Counted from the stretch's first letter, positions 37,054-46,177 are shown. The stretch: 64,000 nt of DNA from Leisingera sp. ANG-M1 (GCF_000813745.1 NZ_JWLC01000001.1:105446-169445); one strand, 5' to 3'. Translations and numbers: made by a program. Notes: generated by a model from the letters alone, not told the origin.

Positions 37054-39012
37054 ATGGCCGACGACCTCCTCAGCACGCCTGCAGCCGAAACTTACGACGC
37101 CTCCTCGATCGAGGTCCTGGAAGGCCTCGAACCGGTCCGCCAGCGCCCCGGCATGTATATCGGCGGCACCGATGAGCGCGCGCTGCACCACATGGTGGCC
37201 GAGATCCTCGACAACTCCATGGACGAGGCGGTCGCGGGCCACGCCAACCGGATCGAGGTGACGCTGCATTCCGACTACGCCGTCACCATCTCGGACAACG
37301 GCCGCGGCATCCCGATCGACCCGCACCCCAAGTTCCCGGACAAATCCGCGCTTGAGGTCATCCTCTGCACCCTGCACGCAGGCGGCAAATTCTCCGGCAA
37401 AGCCTATCAGACCTCCGGCGGCCTGCACGGCGTCGGCTCCTCGGTGGTGAACGCGCTGTCCGATTCCATGGTGGTCCAGGTCGCCAAGAACAAAGAGCTG
37501 TTCGAGCAGCGCTTCTCCCGCGGCCTGCCCCTCGGCCCGGTCGAAAAAATCGGCGCCGCCCCCAACAAGCGCGGCACTTTCGTCACCTTCCACGCCGACG
37601 AGCAGATCTTCGGCTCCCACCGCTTCAAGCCCAAGCGCCTCTTCACCCTGGTGCGCTCCAAGGCCTACCTGTTCTCCGGCGTCGAAATCCGCTGGAAATC
37701 CGAGATCGACGACGGCGAAACCCCGCAGGAGGCCACCTTCCACTTCCCCGGCGGCCTCAAGGACTACCTGACCGAAGTCCTCGGCAAATCCTCGGTCTAC
37801 GCAGACGTGCCCTTTGCCGGAAAAGTCGAGTTCCACGAGAAATTCGGCGAACCGGGCTATGTGGAATGGGCGATCAACTGGACGCCGTCGCGCGACGGTT
37901 TCACCCAGTCTTACTGTAACACCGTCCCCACGCCTGAGGGCGGTACCCATGTCACCGGCTTCTGGTCCGCCATCCTCAAGGGCATCAAGGCCTATGGCGA
38001 GCTGGTCGGCAACAAGAAGGCCGGCCAGATCACCCGTGACGATCTGATGACCGGCGGCTGCGCCCTGGTCTCCTGCTTCATCGCCGACCCGGCCTTCGTC
38101 GGCCAGACCAAGGACCGCCTCTCCACGGAAGCCGCCAACAAGATGGTGGAAAACTCGGTCCGCGACCATTTCGACAACTGGCTGGCCGCCGACACCAAAT
38201 CGGCCGGCGCCATCCTCGACTTCCTGATCCTGCGCGCCGAGGAACGCCTGCGCCGCAAGCAAGAGAAAGAGACCCAGCGCAAATCCGCCACCAAGAAACT
38301 GCGGTTGCCCGGCAAGCTGACCGACTGCACCTCCAAAGACCGCTCCGGCACCGAACTGTTCATCGTCGAGGGCGACTCGGCGGGCGGCTCCGGCAAGGGC
38401 GCCCGCAACCGGACCAACCAGGCGCTGCTGCCGCTCAAAGGCAAGATCCTGAACGTCCTTGGCGCCGCGTCGAACAAACTGGGCTCAAACGCTGAGATCA
38501 ACGACCTCTGCGAGGCGCTTGGCGTCGGCCTTGGCACCAAGTTCAACCTTGACGATCTGCGCTATGACAAGATCATCATCATGACCGATGCGGACGTCGA
38601 CGGCGCCCATATCGCCTCGCTGCTGATGACCTTCTTCTTCACCCAGATGCGCCCGCTGATCGACGGCGGCCACCTCTACCTCGCCTGCCCGCCGCTGTTC
38701 CGCCTGACCCAGGGCGCCAAGCGCGTCTATTGCCTGGACGAGGCCGAGCGCGACACCTGGCTGGAAAAGGGCCTCGGCGGCAAGGGCAAGATCGACGTCT
38801 CCCGCTTCAAGGGTCTTGGCGAAATGGACGCCAAGGACCTGAAAGAGACCACGATGGACCCGGCCACCCGCAAGCTGATCCGCGTCACCATCGACGAGGA
38901 CGAGCCCGGCGAGACCGGCGACCTGGTCGAGCGCCTGATGGGCAAAAAACCCGAGCTCCGCTTCCAGTATATCCAGGAGAACGCGAAGTTCGTGGAGGAG
39001 CTGGATGTTTGA
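37054..39012 (+). CDS. parE: DNA topoisomerase IV subunit B
   Basis: The 652-residue GHKL ATPase subunit works with ParC to decatenate chromosomes. LEGLEPVRQRPGMYIGGT, EILDNSMDEAVAGHA and ISDNGRGIPIDPHPKFP form the ATP site. GGLHGVGSSVVNALS is the lid. FIVEGDSAGGSGKGARNRTNQALLPLKGKILN and MTDADVDGAHIASLLMTFFF are the TOPRIM motifs. LGEMDAKDLKETTMDPATR follows. The ParE (not GyrB) assignment rests on length and on these motifs. An AT-rich insert starts right after the stop codon. Confidence 0.95.
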   Translation: MADDLLSTPAAETYDASSIEVLEGLEPVRQRPGMYIGGTDERALHHMVAEILDNSMDEAVAGHANRIEVTLHSDYAVTISDNGRGIPIDPHPKFPDKSALEVILCTLHAGGKFSGKAYQTSGGLHGVGSSVVNALSDSMVVQVAKNKELFEQRFSRGLPLGPVEKIGAAPNKRGTFVTFHADEQIFGSHRFKPKRLFTLVRSKAYLFSGVEIRWKSEIDDGETPQEATFHFPGGLKDYLTEVLGKSSVYADVPFAGKVEFHEKFGEPGYVEWAINWTPSRDGFTQSYCNTVPTPEGGTHVTGFWSAILKGIKAYGELVGNKKAGQITRDDLMTGGCALVSCFIADPAFVGQTKDRLSTEAANKMVENSVRDHFDNWLAADTKSAGAILDFLILRAEERLRRKQEKETQRKSATKKLRLPGKLTDCTSKDRSGTELFIVEGDSAGGSGKGARNRTNQALLPLKGKILNVLGAASNKLGSNAEINDLCEALGVGLGTKFNLDDLRYDKIIIMTDADVDGAHIASLLMTFFFTQMRPLIDGGHLYLACPPLFRLTQGAKRVYCLDEAERDTWLEKGLGGKGKIDVSRFKGLGEMDAKDLKETTMDPATRKLIRVTIDEDEPGETGDLVERLMGKKPELRFQYIQENAKFVEELDV

Positions 39013-39024
39013 GGCTTTCAAGTG

Positions 39025-39079
39025 TTGCTTGACGTCTAAGCAAGAGTGTTTCATTCAACCCTAGAATGAAACATTGCTT
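39025..39079. promoter_or_regulatory. Competing hairpins before the TIR gene
   Basis: TGTTTCATTC (39047) pairs with GAATGAAACA (39064), 10 bp perfect. AAGCAA at 39038 can pair with TTGCTT at 39074, extending that stem, or with an upstream TTGCTT at 39025. The two folds exclude each other. The 3' side ends nine bases before the TIR gene start, so folding could hide or free its ribosome site. It may also end parE transcription. Confidence 0.5.
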
Positions 39080-39087
39080 GGACAGAC

Positions 39088-39924
39088 ATGACTAACGTTT
39101 TTATTAGCTGGAGCGGCGAACTTAGCAAGCAATTTGCTGAGGAGCTGCGGAAATGGATTCCTTCTGTACTCCAGTTCGCAAAACCATACTTCACCCCCAA
39201 CGATATCGAAAAAGGTACAAAGTGGAGCGCCGAAATTTCTCAAAAACTTTCGGAAACCAACGTTGGAATTGTATGCCTTACCAGAGAAAACTTTGAACGC
39301 CCTTGGATTCTGTTCGAGGCAGGAGCTCTATCAAAAGACCTTGGAAAATCCAAAGTATGTTCGGTTCTCTTTGGGATGGAACCGACTGATCTCTCTGGCC
39401 CGCTAACGACATTCCAGACTACAAGTTTCGAGCGATCCGACTTCAAGAAATTAATGTCCAGCATTAATGACGAAGGCGGTGAAAACAAACTTGATAAAGA
39501 CACTTTTGACAACGTCTTTGATATGTGGTGGCCACATCTGGAAAAATCCATAAAAAAGATCTTTGAATCCAAAGATGTTGAAAAGAAGGAGGATTTGCGC
39601 AGCGATAGAGAAATCTTAGAAGAAATTTTGTCGCTAACCAGAATTTCCGCGAGAAACCCTAGCTCCAAGAGCAGAGGTCATCACGTTTCACCGGGGGCCA
39701 TTGATCACTTGTTATCCGTATCTTTTTCAGTTGGCAAAGAAGCCATGAATCACAAAGACTACGATCTACTCAGCCCTGCTCGCGAGCTTGTCGAAATCGC
39801 AGATTACTTCATATCGACCCTGCAAATCCCTGAGTCAACTGTTTCGCGAAGAATGGATGAAGTAACTACCTTCCTAGCTGAAGTAGAAAGTAAAATCGCA
39901 GATAGTGATGAGATCCCATTTTGA
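39088..39924 (+). CDS. TIR-domain protein, possible NAD-targeting effector
   Basis: The protein has 278 residues. A TIR domain covers about residues 1-130: VFISWSGELSKQFAEELRKW at the start, GTKWSAEISQKLSETNVGIVCLTRENF, and PWILFEAGALSKDL, where Glu77 sits in the place of the catalytic glutamate of NADase TIRs. The rest is helical and charged (EKKEDLRSDREILEEILSLTRISARN...). Bacterial TIR proteins often act in anti-phage systems by depleting NAD or making cyclic ADP-ribose variants. No partner gene for Thoeris or CBASS is adjacent, so its system is unclear. It is clearly AT-richer than parE. The ribosome site is weak. Confidence 0.8.
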   Translation: MTNVFISWSGELSKQFAEELRKWIPSVLQFAKPYFTPNDIEKGTKWSAEISQKLSETNVGIVCLTRENFERPWILFEAGALSKDLGKSKVCSVLFGMEPTDLSGPLTTFQTTSFERSDFKKLMSSINDEGGENKLDKDTFDNVFDMWWPHLEKSIKKIFESKDVEKKEDLRSDREILEEILSLTRISARNPSSKSRGHHVSPGAIDHLLSVSFSVGKEAMNHKDYDLLSPARELVEIADYFISTLQIPESTVSRRMDEVTTFLAEVESKIADSDEIPF

Positions 39925-39958
39925 AGCATTACTTGTTTCTATTTTCGCGGCAACACAA

Positions 39959-40150
39959 GGCCCGCGCCTGACCTTGGGGAGGCGTGAAGCGCCTTCCCGG
40001 GGGAAAGGTCAGGCGCGGGCCGTGCCGCTACGCGCCACGTCCCAGGGGACATCCTGCCAACGCCACACCTTGAGTTGCACGGTTGGGTGCGAGGGGCTCC
40101 GCCCGTCCGAACCTCAAACGCTCCCCCGGAGCGTTTGCCGCTGCTCGGAC
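39959..40150. repeat. Tandem GC-rich palindromic units inside the AT-rich insert
   Basis: Unit A: GGCCCGCGCCTGACCTT (39959-39975) matches 40005-40021 in reverse complement, with an inner 9-bp hairpin. Unit B: CAAACGCTCC and GGAGCGTTTG (40115-40137) inside GTCCGA and TCGGAC (40105, 40145). Each unit is followed by a similar tail, CGCCACGTCCCA-GGGGA (40032) and CGCCACGTCCCAAGGGGA (40163). This reads as two copies of one mobile or REP-like element. No gene is present in the 39925-40254 gap. Confidence 0.65.
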
Positions 40151-40254
40151 CGTGCGGCTCCTCGCCACGTCCCAAGGGGAACCCAACTTCAAGTTTCTTG
40201 ACTTAGCTGCGCAATGTTCTTCAATGCCGTCCGCATTCTTGGAGTAATTCAGTC

Positions 40255-40521
40255 ATGAAGAAATACGATCCTCTAAAATCCTTTCTCGGCAAGTCCATTA
40301 ACAGGCAAACCAACGTCACCTTAAGCTTTGCTCAAATTGAGGAAATCATCTCGGCTCCCCTACCCGAGTCCGCGACCCTCCACCGTGCTTGGTGGTCCAA
40401 TGAACAAAATGGGCGGCACGTGCAGGCACACTCATGGATTGAAGCCGGCTACATAGTTGAAGACGTCTGTCAAGAAGAAGGCGCGCAGGCGGTAACCTTC
40501 CGGCGCGCCTCGCAAAGCTGA
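40255..40521 (+). CDS. Small DUF7662-type protein
   Basis: The protein has 88 residues. MKKYDPLKSFLG, VTLSFAQIEEIISAPLPESATLHRAWWSNE, HVQAHSWIEAGYIVEDV and VTFRR match the small domain known as DUF7662, found alone or fused in many bacteria and often in accessory regions. Its function is unknown. GGAG lies about 12 bases before the ATG. It follows the TIR gene after the palindromes, in the same direction. Confidence 0.7.
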   Translation: MKKYDPLKSFLGKSINRQTNVTLSFAQIEEIISAPLPESATLHRAWWSNEQNGRHVQAHSWIEAGYIVEDVCQEEGAQAVTFRRASQS

Positions 40522-41008
40522 CCTCGTTTCACCCGGCAGGCGCAGACCGGGCCGCAAGCGACCCGGTCAAGAGCGTTGCGCGAACCTCTCCAGCACCGCA
40601 CGCCCCGCTTTCCCCGCCTTAACCCCGCTCTGCCATACTCCCATCTGTCGCGGCAATCCGGTGCGGACTGACATCCCGTACCATCAGGAGATACGGGGAC
40701 CCCCAAGACCACCTCTTCATCGGGTGCAGGGGTTCTCCGCAAAAGAAGCTTTCGAGCGGACATGGGGCCTCCCGCCCCATCCGGCCCTCCGCCACAGGCC
40801 CGATTGGGTCATGGCGGCGCCGCCACCTCTTACCGGCCTAGTAAATCCAACAGGCCCAACAGCCCCAGGCAGCAGCCGCCCCGGACAGAGCCCCTCTCCG
40901 CCCGGCATAAAACCTATTCCCCCGGTGACAGCTTCGTGAAGCCTGTTGCCTGAAACCCCTTTCCCTTCTTATGGTTAGGCCAGCCAATCACAACCATGAG
41001 ACACAGGC
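40522..41008. other. Intergenic region without a gene
   Basis: No coding sequence is supported. One inverted repeat is clear: GACCGGG (40545-40551) with CCCGGTC (40562-40568), just after the DUF7662 gene, possibly a terminator. The rest is GC-rich with proline- and arginine-rich shadow frames. It marks the return to normal composition. Confidence 0.55.
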
Positions 41009-41770
41009 ATGGCCTTCATCGCAGACAACCAGCTGCCGCTGCTCCTGCTGTTCTTCTTCGCAGGCCTCGCCGCCACCGCCTTCCTGTTCCGCAAGCCCGC
41101 AGGCCACCGCGCGTGGAAGCTCGCGGATCTGGTCTGGGTGCTGCTCGGCGGTTTCGGCGCGCTGGTGGCGGTGATCTCTGGCATCTACGCCGCCGACTCC
41201 TCCCGCCTGGAACGCCAGATCGACATCGCCTATGCCGCCACCGCAGCCTTCGACCGCGACGCCGCCCGCTTCCGCCTGCGGTTCTGCGACCCCGCCTATG
41301 ACGCCGACATCGCGGTGCTTTGCGAAAAGGTCGAATTCCTTTCCGCCTCCACGGCAGGCAACGCCGAGCTGCCGCTGTTCATCGCGGTCACGGATGAGGT
41401 CGCCCCCTTGCGGGGCCTCAGCTTCCTGTTCGGCGGCAGCGAGGAGAAAGACGGGATGGAGGAAATGGAGGCCAAGGCCAGCGCCTTTGACCCCGAAGCC
41501 TTCCTGGTCTTCACCTCGCTCGACGCCCCCGCCCAGGCCGCGGTCGACAACATGCGCCGCAAGGTGCCTGCGATTGCCGGCGACTACCTGATCATCGCGC
41601 GCGCCTATGACGACCTGATCGGCCATGTCGCCACGCTGAAAGAGGAATGGGAGTTCCTGCAGGACAACGCCCATATTCTGGTCTTGCAGATCATCGCCCT
41701 GTGCCTGGTGAGCTTCGCCGCGCCCTTCCGCCTCGGTAAATCCATTGTCGAGCTGCGCGCCCGCCGCTAA
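41009..41770 (+). CDS. Membrane protein of unknown function
   Basis: The protein has 253 residues. It starts with two membrane segments (LPLLLLFFFAGLAATAFLF and LADLVWVLLGGFGALVAVISGIYA), followed by a soluble part of about 170 residues and a final segment (LVLQIIALCLVSFAAPF). The soluble part has two cysteines (RFCDPAYDADIAVLCEK) and helical character. No family is recognised. The ribosome site is weak. The following DNA glycosylase gene starts 29 bases downstream. Confidence 0.7.
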   Translation: MAFIADNQLPLLLLFFFAGLAATAFLFRKPAGHRAWKLADLVWVLLGGFGALVAVISGIYAADSSRLERQIDIAYAATAAFDRDAARFRLRFCDPAYDADIAVLCEKVEFLSASTAGNAELPLFIAVTDEVAPLRGLSFLFGGSEEKDGMEEMEAKASAFDPEAFLVFTSLDAPAQAAVDNMRRKVPAIAGDYLIIARAYDDLIGHVATLKEEWEFLQDNAHILVLQIIALCLVSFAAPFRLGKSIVELRARR

Positions 41771-41799
41771 CCTGATCCGGCCCCCAGCAGAGGTTTCCC

Positions 41800-42456
41800 A
41801 TGCGCTCCTTCGACGAGATCTACGCCATCGCCGCAGACCGCCACGGCGGAGCGGACGCGCTGGAAGAAAAACTCGGCAAACCCGACCCGGAGATCACCAA
41901 GCTGCCCGAGGACCGCTGGCTGTCGGTGATGACCAAATGCATCTTCCAGGCGGGCTTCAGCTGGAAGGTCATCGAGGCGAAATGGGACGGGTTCGAAGAG
42001 CTGTTTCACGGCTTCGAACTGGGTCCTTGCGCCTTTATGGATGACCGCGAGTTTGACAGTATCCTTGGCGATACACGCGTGGTCAGGAACGGCGCCAAAC
42101 TTGCCACCGTGCGCGCCAACGCCGCCCTACTGATGGAGCTGCGCGATCAGGGCGGCGCCGGAGAGGTGCTGGGCGGCTGGCCGTCATCCGATTACATCAC
42201 GCTGCTGGACATGCTCAAGAAACGCGGCGCGCGCCTTGGCGGCAATACCGGGCAGTACGCCATGCGCTTTGCCGGGCGTGACAGTTTCATCCTCAGCCAG
42301 GACGTGACCGTGCGGCTGATAGCCGAAGGGGTGATCGACAAACCCGCCAGTTCCAAAACGGCAATGAAAGCCGTGCAGGCCGCCTTCAATGACTGGATGG
42401 ATCAATCCGGCCGCTCGCTCACCGAAATCAGCCGCGTGCTGGCGATGAGCTGCTGA
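41800..42456 (+). CDS. DNA-3-methyladenine glycosylase I-like protein
   Basis: The protein has 218 residues of the Adenine_glyco family. WLSVMTKCIFQAGFSWKVIEAKWDGFEELF matches the conserved helix near the active site, and RVVRNGAKLATVRANAALL the lesion-recognition region. It should excise alkylated bases such as 3-methyladenine. It is longer and more divergent than classical E. coli Tag, so specificity is unsure. AGAGG lies before the ATG. Confidence 0.8.
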   Translation: MRSFDEIYAIAADRHGGADALEEKLGKPDPEITKLPEDRWLSVMTKCIFQAGFSWKVIEAKWDGFEELFHGFELGPCAFMDDREFDSILGDTRVVRNGAKLATVRANAALLMELRDQGGAGEVLGGWPSSDYITLLDMLKKRGARLGGNTGQYAMRFAGRDSFILSQDVTVRLIAEGVIDKPASSKTAMKAVQAAFNDWMDQSGRSLTEISRVLAMSC

Positions 42457-42473
42457 GAGGATCCGCGCCGCAG

Positions 42474-43154
42474 ATGATCCGCCTCCTGCTCCTTGCCTGT
42501 CTGGTCCTCGCCGCCTGCGGCCGCCCGCTGACGGAGACCGAGCGCAGCTATCTGGCCGGGATCCACGGAACCGAGCTGGACGCGGACAAGGTCCGCCTGA
42601 TCGAAGGCGCGCCGGTTGCCGCCATCACCTTCCGCCGCATGCCCCGCCCCCGGGTTACCTGCCGCGAGCGCATCCTGCCGCCGGTGAAAGAGGAGATCGT
42701 CACCTCCAAGCCCGCCGCGGTGGCGCTGTTCAACCGGATCTTCTTTGTCCGTGACTGGTACACGGAAAACTACCTGCCTGAGTATCCGGACAAGCTGCAT
42801 CTGGTCGAGGCGATGCTGCTGGCGCATGAAGCAACCCATGTCTGGCAATGGCAGAACCGCAAGCGCACCGGCTACACGCCGCTGCGGGCAGCAGCCGAGC
42901 ATGGCAATAAGCGCGACCCCTATCTGTTCGACCTGGAAGGCGAGCCGGATTTCCTAACCTACGGCTTTGAACAGCAAGGCGCGATTATCGAGGAATATGT
43001 TTGCTGCCGCGCTCTTGCCCCGCAGGCCGCGCGCACGCAGCGCCTGCACAGGATGCTGGCGGCTGCGATGCCGGTCAGCGATCTGCCGCAAAGCCGCCGG
43101 CATGATGTCTACCTGCCCTGGAAAGATGCGGAATTGAACGGCATCTGTGATTGA
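42474..43154 (+). CDS. Lipoprotein with an HExxH metalloprotease-like motif
   Basis: The protein has 226 residues. The lipobox LVLAACG puts the lipidated cysteine at residue 15. AHEATHVWQWQ holds His118, Glu119 and His122 of an HExxH zinc site. The later AIIEEYVCC may give the third ligand, as in gluzincins. Three further cysteines are present. No family assignment is possible from memory; similar short zinc-protease-like lipoproteins exist. A peptidase role is inferred. It starts 17 bases after the DNA glycosylase gene. Confidence 0.7.
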   Translation: MIRLLLLACLVLAACGRPLTETERSYLAGIHGTELDADKVRLIEGAPVAAITFRRMPRPRVTCRERILPPVKEEIVTSKPAAVALFNRIFFVRDWYTENYLPEYPDKLHLVEAMLLAHEATHVWQWQNRKRTGYTPLRAAAEHGNKRDPYLFDLEGEPDFLTYGFEQQGAIIEEYVCCRALAPQAARTQRLHRMLAAAMPVSDLPQSRRHDVYLPWKDAELNGICD

Positions 43155-43189
43155 CCCGCCGTTTTCAGGCGCTGAAGTCCGGCTCGCTC

Positions 43190-44026
43190 CTATTCAGGCG
43201 CAGCCCGCACAACGCGGAAGCCGATGTCCAGCGATCTGGTATCCGGCGCAAAGGCGCTGCGGTTGGCGGAACGGGCATAAGCCGCGCTGTAGTGGGACGT
43301 TCCCCCCCGCGCGACCCGGCGGCAGCCCGCATGGCCTTGGGCTGCAGCCGGGTAGTCGGCATGCAACTGATAGGCCTGCGGATCATAGCAATCCTGCACC
43401 CATTCCGAGACATTGCCATGGATGTCCAACAGCCCGAAAGCGTTCTCCGGATACTGGCCGGCTGCCACGGCCTTTGCACTCATAAGCGCCTGCAAGTCGC
43501 TGGCGCTCCGCGTGTCGAAATTCGCGTCCGCGGCCTCCAGCACATCGCCGCTGTGATAAGCCGTTGCGGTTCCGGCCCGGGCAAAATACTCCCACTCCGC
43601 CTCGGTCGGCAGGCGGTAGTGCTTACCTGTGGTTTCAGTCAGCCAGCCGAGATACTGCCGGGTGTCGTGCCAGCTCACATGGATCACCGGGTTCCGGCCC
43701 CGTCCCCAGCCCGCATCACCGGGCAGATAGCTGCAGCCGCCGGCCTCATAGCAGGCCTGCCAGTCGTCAAAGGTCACCTCGAACCGCCCGGCAGCGAGAC
43801 CATCCGGGATGGCCACCCAATGCTGCGGCCCTTCGTCTTCCCCCCGCCCAGGCTCCTGCACAGGCGAGCCCATCAGAAACGAGCCCCCCGGAAGAGGCAC
43901 CATTTCAGGACATTGCGGACAATCCTTGAAGACCTGCTCTTGCGCTGCAGCGGGCGCAATCCAGATGCCGGCGGCCAGCACAGCAAGCGCCCCGGCTGCG
44001 GCACCGGCAATAGAGTTGTTCAGCAT
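43190..44026 (-). CDS. Secreted SUMF1 (formylglycine-generating-enzyme-like) protein without the catalytic cysteine
   Basis: The protein has 278 residues. The signal peptide (AGAAAGALAVLAAGIWIAPAAAQ) is followed by the FGE-sulfatase domain: MVPLPGGSFLMGSP, HVSWHDTRQYLGWLTETTGKHYRLPTEAEWEYFARAG, GLLDIHGNVSEWVQDCY and VARGGTSHYSAAYARSANRSAF. In true formylglycine-generating enzymes two cysteines follow RGGS; here they are absent, so it is probably not an oxidase. AGGGG precedes the chosen ATG. It is convergent with the lipoprotein gene. Confidence 0.85.
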   Translation of the reverse strand: MLNNSIAGAAAGALAVLAAGIWIAPAAAQEQVFKDCPQCPEMVPLPGGSFLMGSPVQEPGRGEDEGPQHWVAIPDGLAAGRFEVTFDDWQACYEAGGCSYLPGDAGWGRGRNPVIHVSWHDTRQYLGWLTETTGKHYRLPTEAEWEYFARAGTATAYHSGDVLEAADANFDTRSASDLQALMSAKAVAAGQYPENAFGLLDIHGNVSEWVQDCYDPQAYQLHADYPAAAQGHAGCRRVARGGTSHYSAAYARSANRSAFAPDTRSLDIGFRVVRAAPE

Positions 44027-44190
44027 GATACCCCTGATGCCCCACATGTTTCCCCGGTCTAGCGCGCCCGGCCGCCGCCCCGCTACACACAATCAGGTGA
44101 CCCCGCCCCAGCCACGCCGCAACGTTGCCCTTGCCGCATGCCTGCCGCCTGGGCCACAAAGGCGCGAAGGCAATTCCAGGAGAGCGCCCA

Positions 44191-44625
44191 ATGACCCAAT
44201 ACGCCCTCATCATGCTGGCCGCAGGGCTTGGCATTCCGGTGCTGGCGGCGCTGAACGCCGCACTTGGCAAGCTGATCGGGTCCCCGGCTTCGGCCGCAGT
44301 GGTGCTGTTCCTGATCGCGCTGATGTCAGCCGTTGCCTATGCGCTGATCGCAGGCCCGCAGGCGCTGGCCAAGATCCCCGCTGCACCGAAACACCTTTTG
44401 CTGGCCGGCGTGCTGGTCGCCTTCTACGTCCTGTCGATCACCCATGTTGCGCCGCATTTCGGTGTCGGCAATGCCGTGTTCTTTGTGCTGATCGGCCAGC
44501 TGATCTCAGCCGCTGCCATTGACCATTTCGGCCTGTTCGGCGCCCAGGTCAGCCCGCTGACCCTGACCCGCGCCGCCGGAATCTCGGTGATGGCGCTTGG
44601 CGTCTGGATCACACAAATGGCTTGA
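44191..44625 (+). CDS. DMT-superfamily small permease (DUF606/YdcZ type)
   Basis: The protein has 144 residues and five hydrophobic segments (ALIMLAAGLGIPVLAALNAALG, AAVVLFLIALMSAVAYALIAG, LLLAGVLVAFYVLSITHVAP, NAVFFVLIGQLISAAAIDHFG and LTRAAGISVMALGVWIT). GIPVLAALNAALGKLIGSP is typical for DUF606. These half-size permeases often pair as dimers; the substrate is unknown. CAGGAGAG precedes the ATG. Confidence 0.82.
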   Translation: MTQYALIMLAAGLGIPVLAALNAALGKLIGSPASAAVVLFLIALMSAVAYALIAGPQALAKIPAAPKHLLLAGVLVAFYVLSITHVAPHFGVGNAVFFVLIGQLISAAAIDHFGLFGAQVSPLTLTRAAGISVMALGVWITQMA

Positions 44626-44786
44626 GCCGCCTGGAGGGCTGTTGCTCCCCCGCGCCGGCAAGCCATGCCTGCCTCCGGGCCGCTGCCCTGAAACCGGCGC
44701 CGCCGCCCGCCTCTCCTCTTGCCCGCACCCCTTACACCCACTAAACCGGGCGGGAACGTGACCTCTCAAGCCTTCATGGAGCCAAG

Positions 44787-46145
44787 ATGCGCCTGTCCCG
44801 CTATTTTCTGCCGGTTCTGAAAGAGAACCCCTCGGAAGCCCAGATCGTCAGCCACCGGCTGATGCTGCGCGCCGGGATGATCAAGCAATCCTCCGCCGGG
44901 ATCTATTCCTGGCTGCCGCTGGGCTTCAAGGTGCTGAAGAAGATCGAAAGCATCGTCCATGACGAGCAGATCCGCGCGGGCCATGTGCCGATGCTGATGC
45001 CGACCCTGCAGCCCGCCGACCTGTGGCGCGAGTCCGGCCGCTATGACGATTACGGCCAGGAAATGCTGCGCATTAAGGACCGCCACGACCGCGACATGCT
45101 GTTTGGCCCCACCAACGAAGAGATGATCACCGACATCTTCCGGGCACATGTGTCGTCGTACAAAGACCTGCCGCTGACCCTCTACCACGTGCAGTGGAAA
45201 TTCCGCGACGAGATCCGCCCGCGCTTCGGCGTGATGCGCGGCCGCGAGTTCTACATGAAAGACGGCTACAACTTCGACCTCTCCAAAGAGGACGCGCTGC
45301 ACGCCTACAACCGCCACCTGGTCAGCTACCTGCGCACCTACGAGCGCATGGGCCTGCAGGCAATCCCGATGCGCGCCGACGGCGGCCCGATCGGCGGCGA
45401 CTACACCCATGAATTCCTGGTGCTGGCCGAAACCGGCGAGTCCGAGGTGTTCTATGACTCCGCCGTCACCGACCTCACCTTCGGCGACCGCGACATCGAC
45501 TATGACAATGTCGAACAGTGCCAGGGCGTGCTGGAGGAGTTCACCTCGAAATACGCCCGCACCGACGAGACCCACGACGAAGTGGTGTTCCAGGAACAGG
45601 TTCCGGAAGAGCGCCGCCGCTTTGCCCGCGGCATCGAGGTGGGGCAGATCTTCTACTTCGGCACCAAGTATTCTGACGCGCTTGGCGCCACCGTGCAGAC
45701 CGCAGACGGCCAGAACGTGCCGGTGCACATGGGCTCGCACGGCATCGGCGTGTCGCGCCTGCTGGGCGCGATCATCGAGGCCAGCCACGACGACAAGGGC
45801 ATCATCTGGCCCGAGGGCGTGACTCCGTTCCACTGCGGCATCGTCAACCTCAAGCAGGGCGACGACGAGGCCGACGCGGCCTGCAACCAGCTTTACGCGG
45901 CACTGACCGCTGCCGGTCTGGATCCGCTGTACGACGACCGCAACGAGCGTGCAGGCGGCAAGTTTGCCACCATGGATCTGATCGGCCTGCCCTGGCGCAT
46001 CACCGTCGGCCCGCGCGGCCTGAAGAATGGCGTGGTCGAGCTGACCTCGCGCCGCACCGGCGAGAGCGAAGAGCTGAGCCCGGAAGAGGCGGTGAAGAAG
46101 GTCGTGGCCATCTATGCCCAGCACCAGACCGGCCGCGGTTTCTGA
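44787..46145 (+). CDS. proS: Prolyl-tRNA synthetase, short alphaproteobacterial type
   Basis: The 452-residue class II enzyme attaches proline to tRNA-Pro. Motif 1 region is [17 protein letters not shown]. Motif 2 is [29 protein letters not shown]. Motif 3 is [16 protein letters not shown]. The anticodon domain follows. The ~180-residue INS editing domain of E. coli ProRS is missing between motifs 2 and 3, as usual in alphaproteobacteria. Editing of Ala-tRNA-Pro is then done by separate proteins, not seen in this window. A terminator follows. Confidence 0.97.
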   Translation: MRLSRYFLPVLKENPSEAQIVSHRLMLRAGMIKQSSAGIYSWLPLGFKVLKKIESIVHDEQIRAGHVPMLMPTLQPADLWRESGRYDDYGQEMLRIKDRHDRDMLFGPTNEEMITDIFRAHVSSYKDLPLTLYHVQWKFRDEIRPRFGVMRGREFYMKDGYNFDLSKEDALHAYNRHLVSYLRTYERMGLQAIPMRADGGPIGGDYTHEFLVLAETGESEVFYDSAVTDLTFGDRDIDYDNVEQCQGVLEEFTSKYARTDETHDEVVFQEQVPEERRRFARGIEVGQIFYFGTKYSDALGATVQTADGQNVPVHMGSHGIGVSRLLGAIIEASHDDKGIIWPEGVTPFHCGIVNLKQGDDEADAACNQLYAALTAAGLDPLYDDRNERAGGKFATMDLIGLPWRITVGPRGLKNGVVELTSRRTGESEELSPEEAVKKVVAIYAQHQTGRGF

Positions 46146-46177
46146 AGACCCGCGCCGAACGGGTTGAAAAAATGCAG

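Noticed and set aside
39088..40521. Complete Thoeris or CBASS system
   Set aside because: Neither a ThsA-like SLOG/SIR2 protein nor a CD-NTase is adjacent; only a TIR protein and a DUF7662-type protein are seen.
40661..40953. Proline-rich frames between the DUF7662 gene and the membrane protein gene
   Set aside because: Low-complexity composition, no ribosome site and no coherent frame.
43190..44026. Active formylglycine-generating enzyme
   Set aside because: The conserved cysteines after RGG are missing, so only the fold is claimed.
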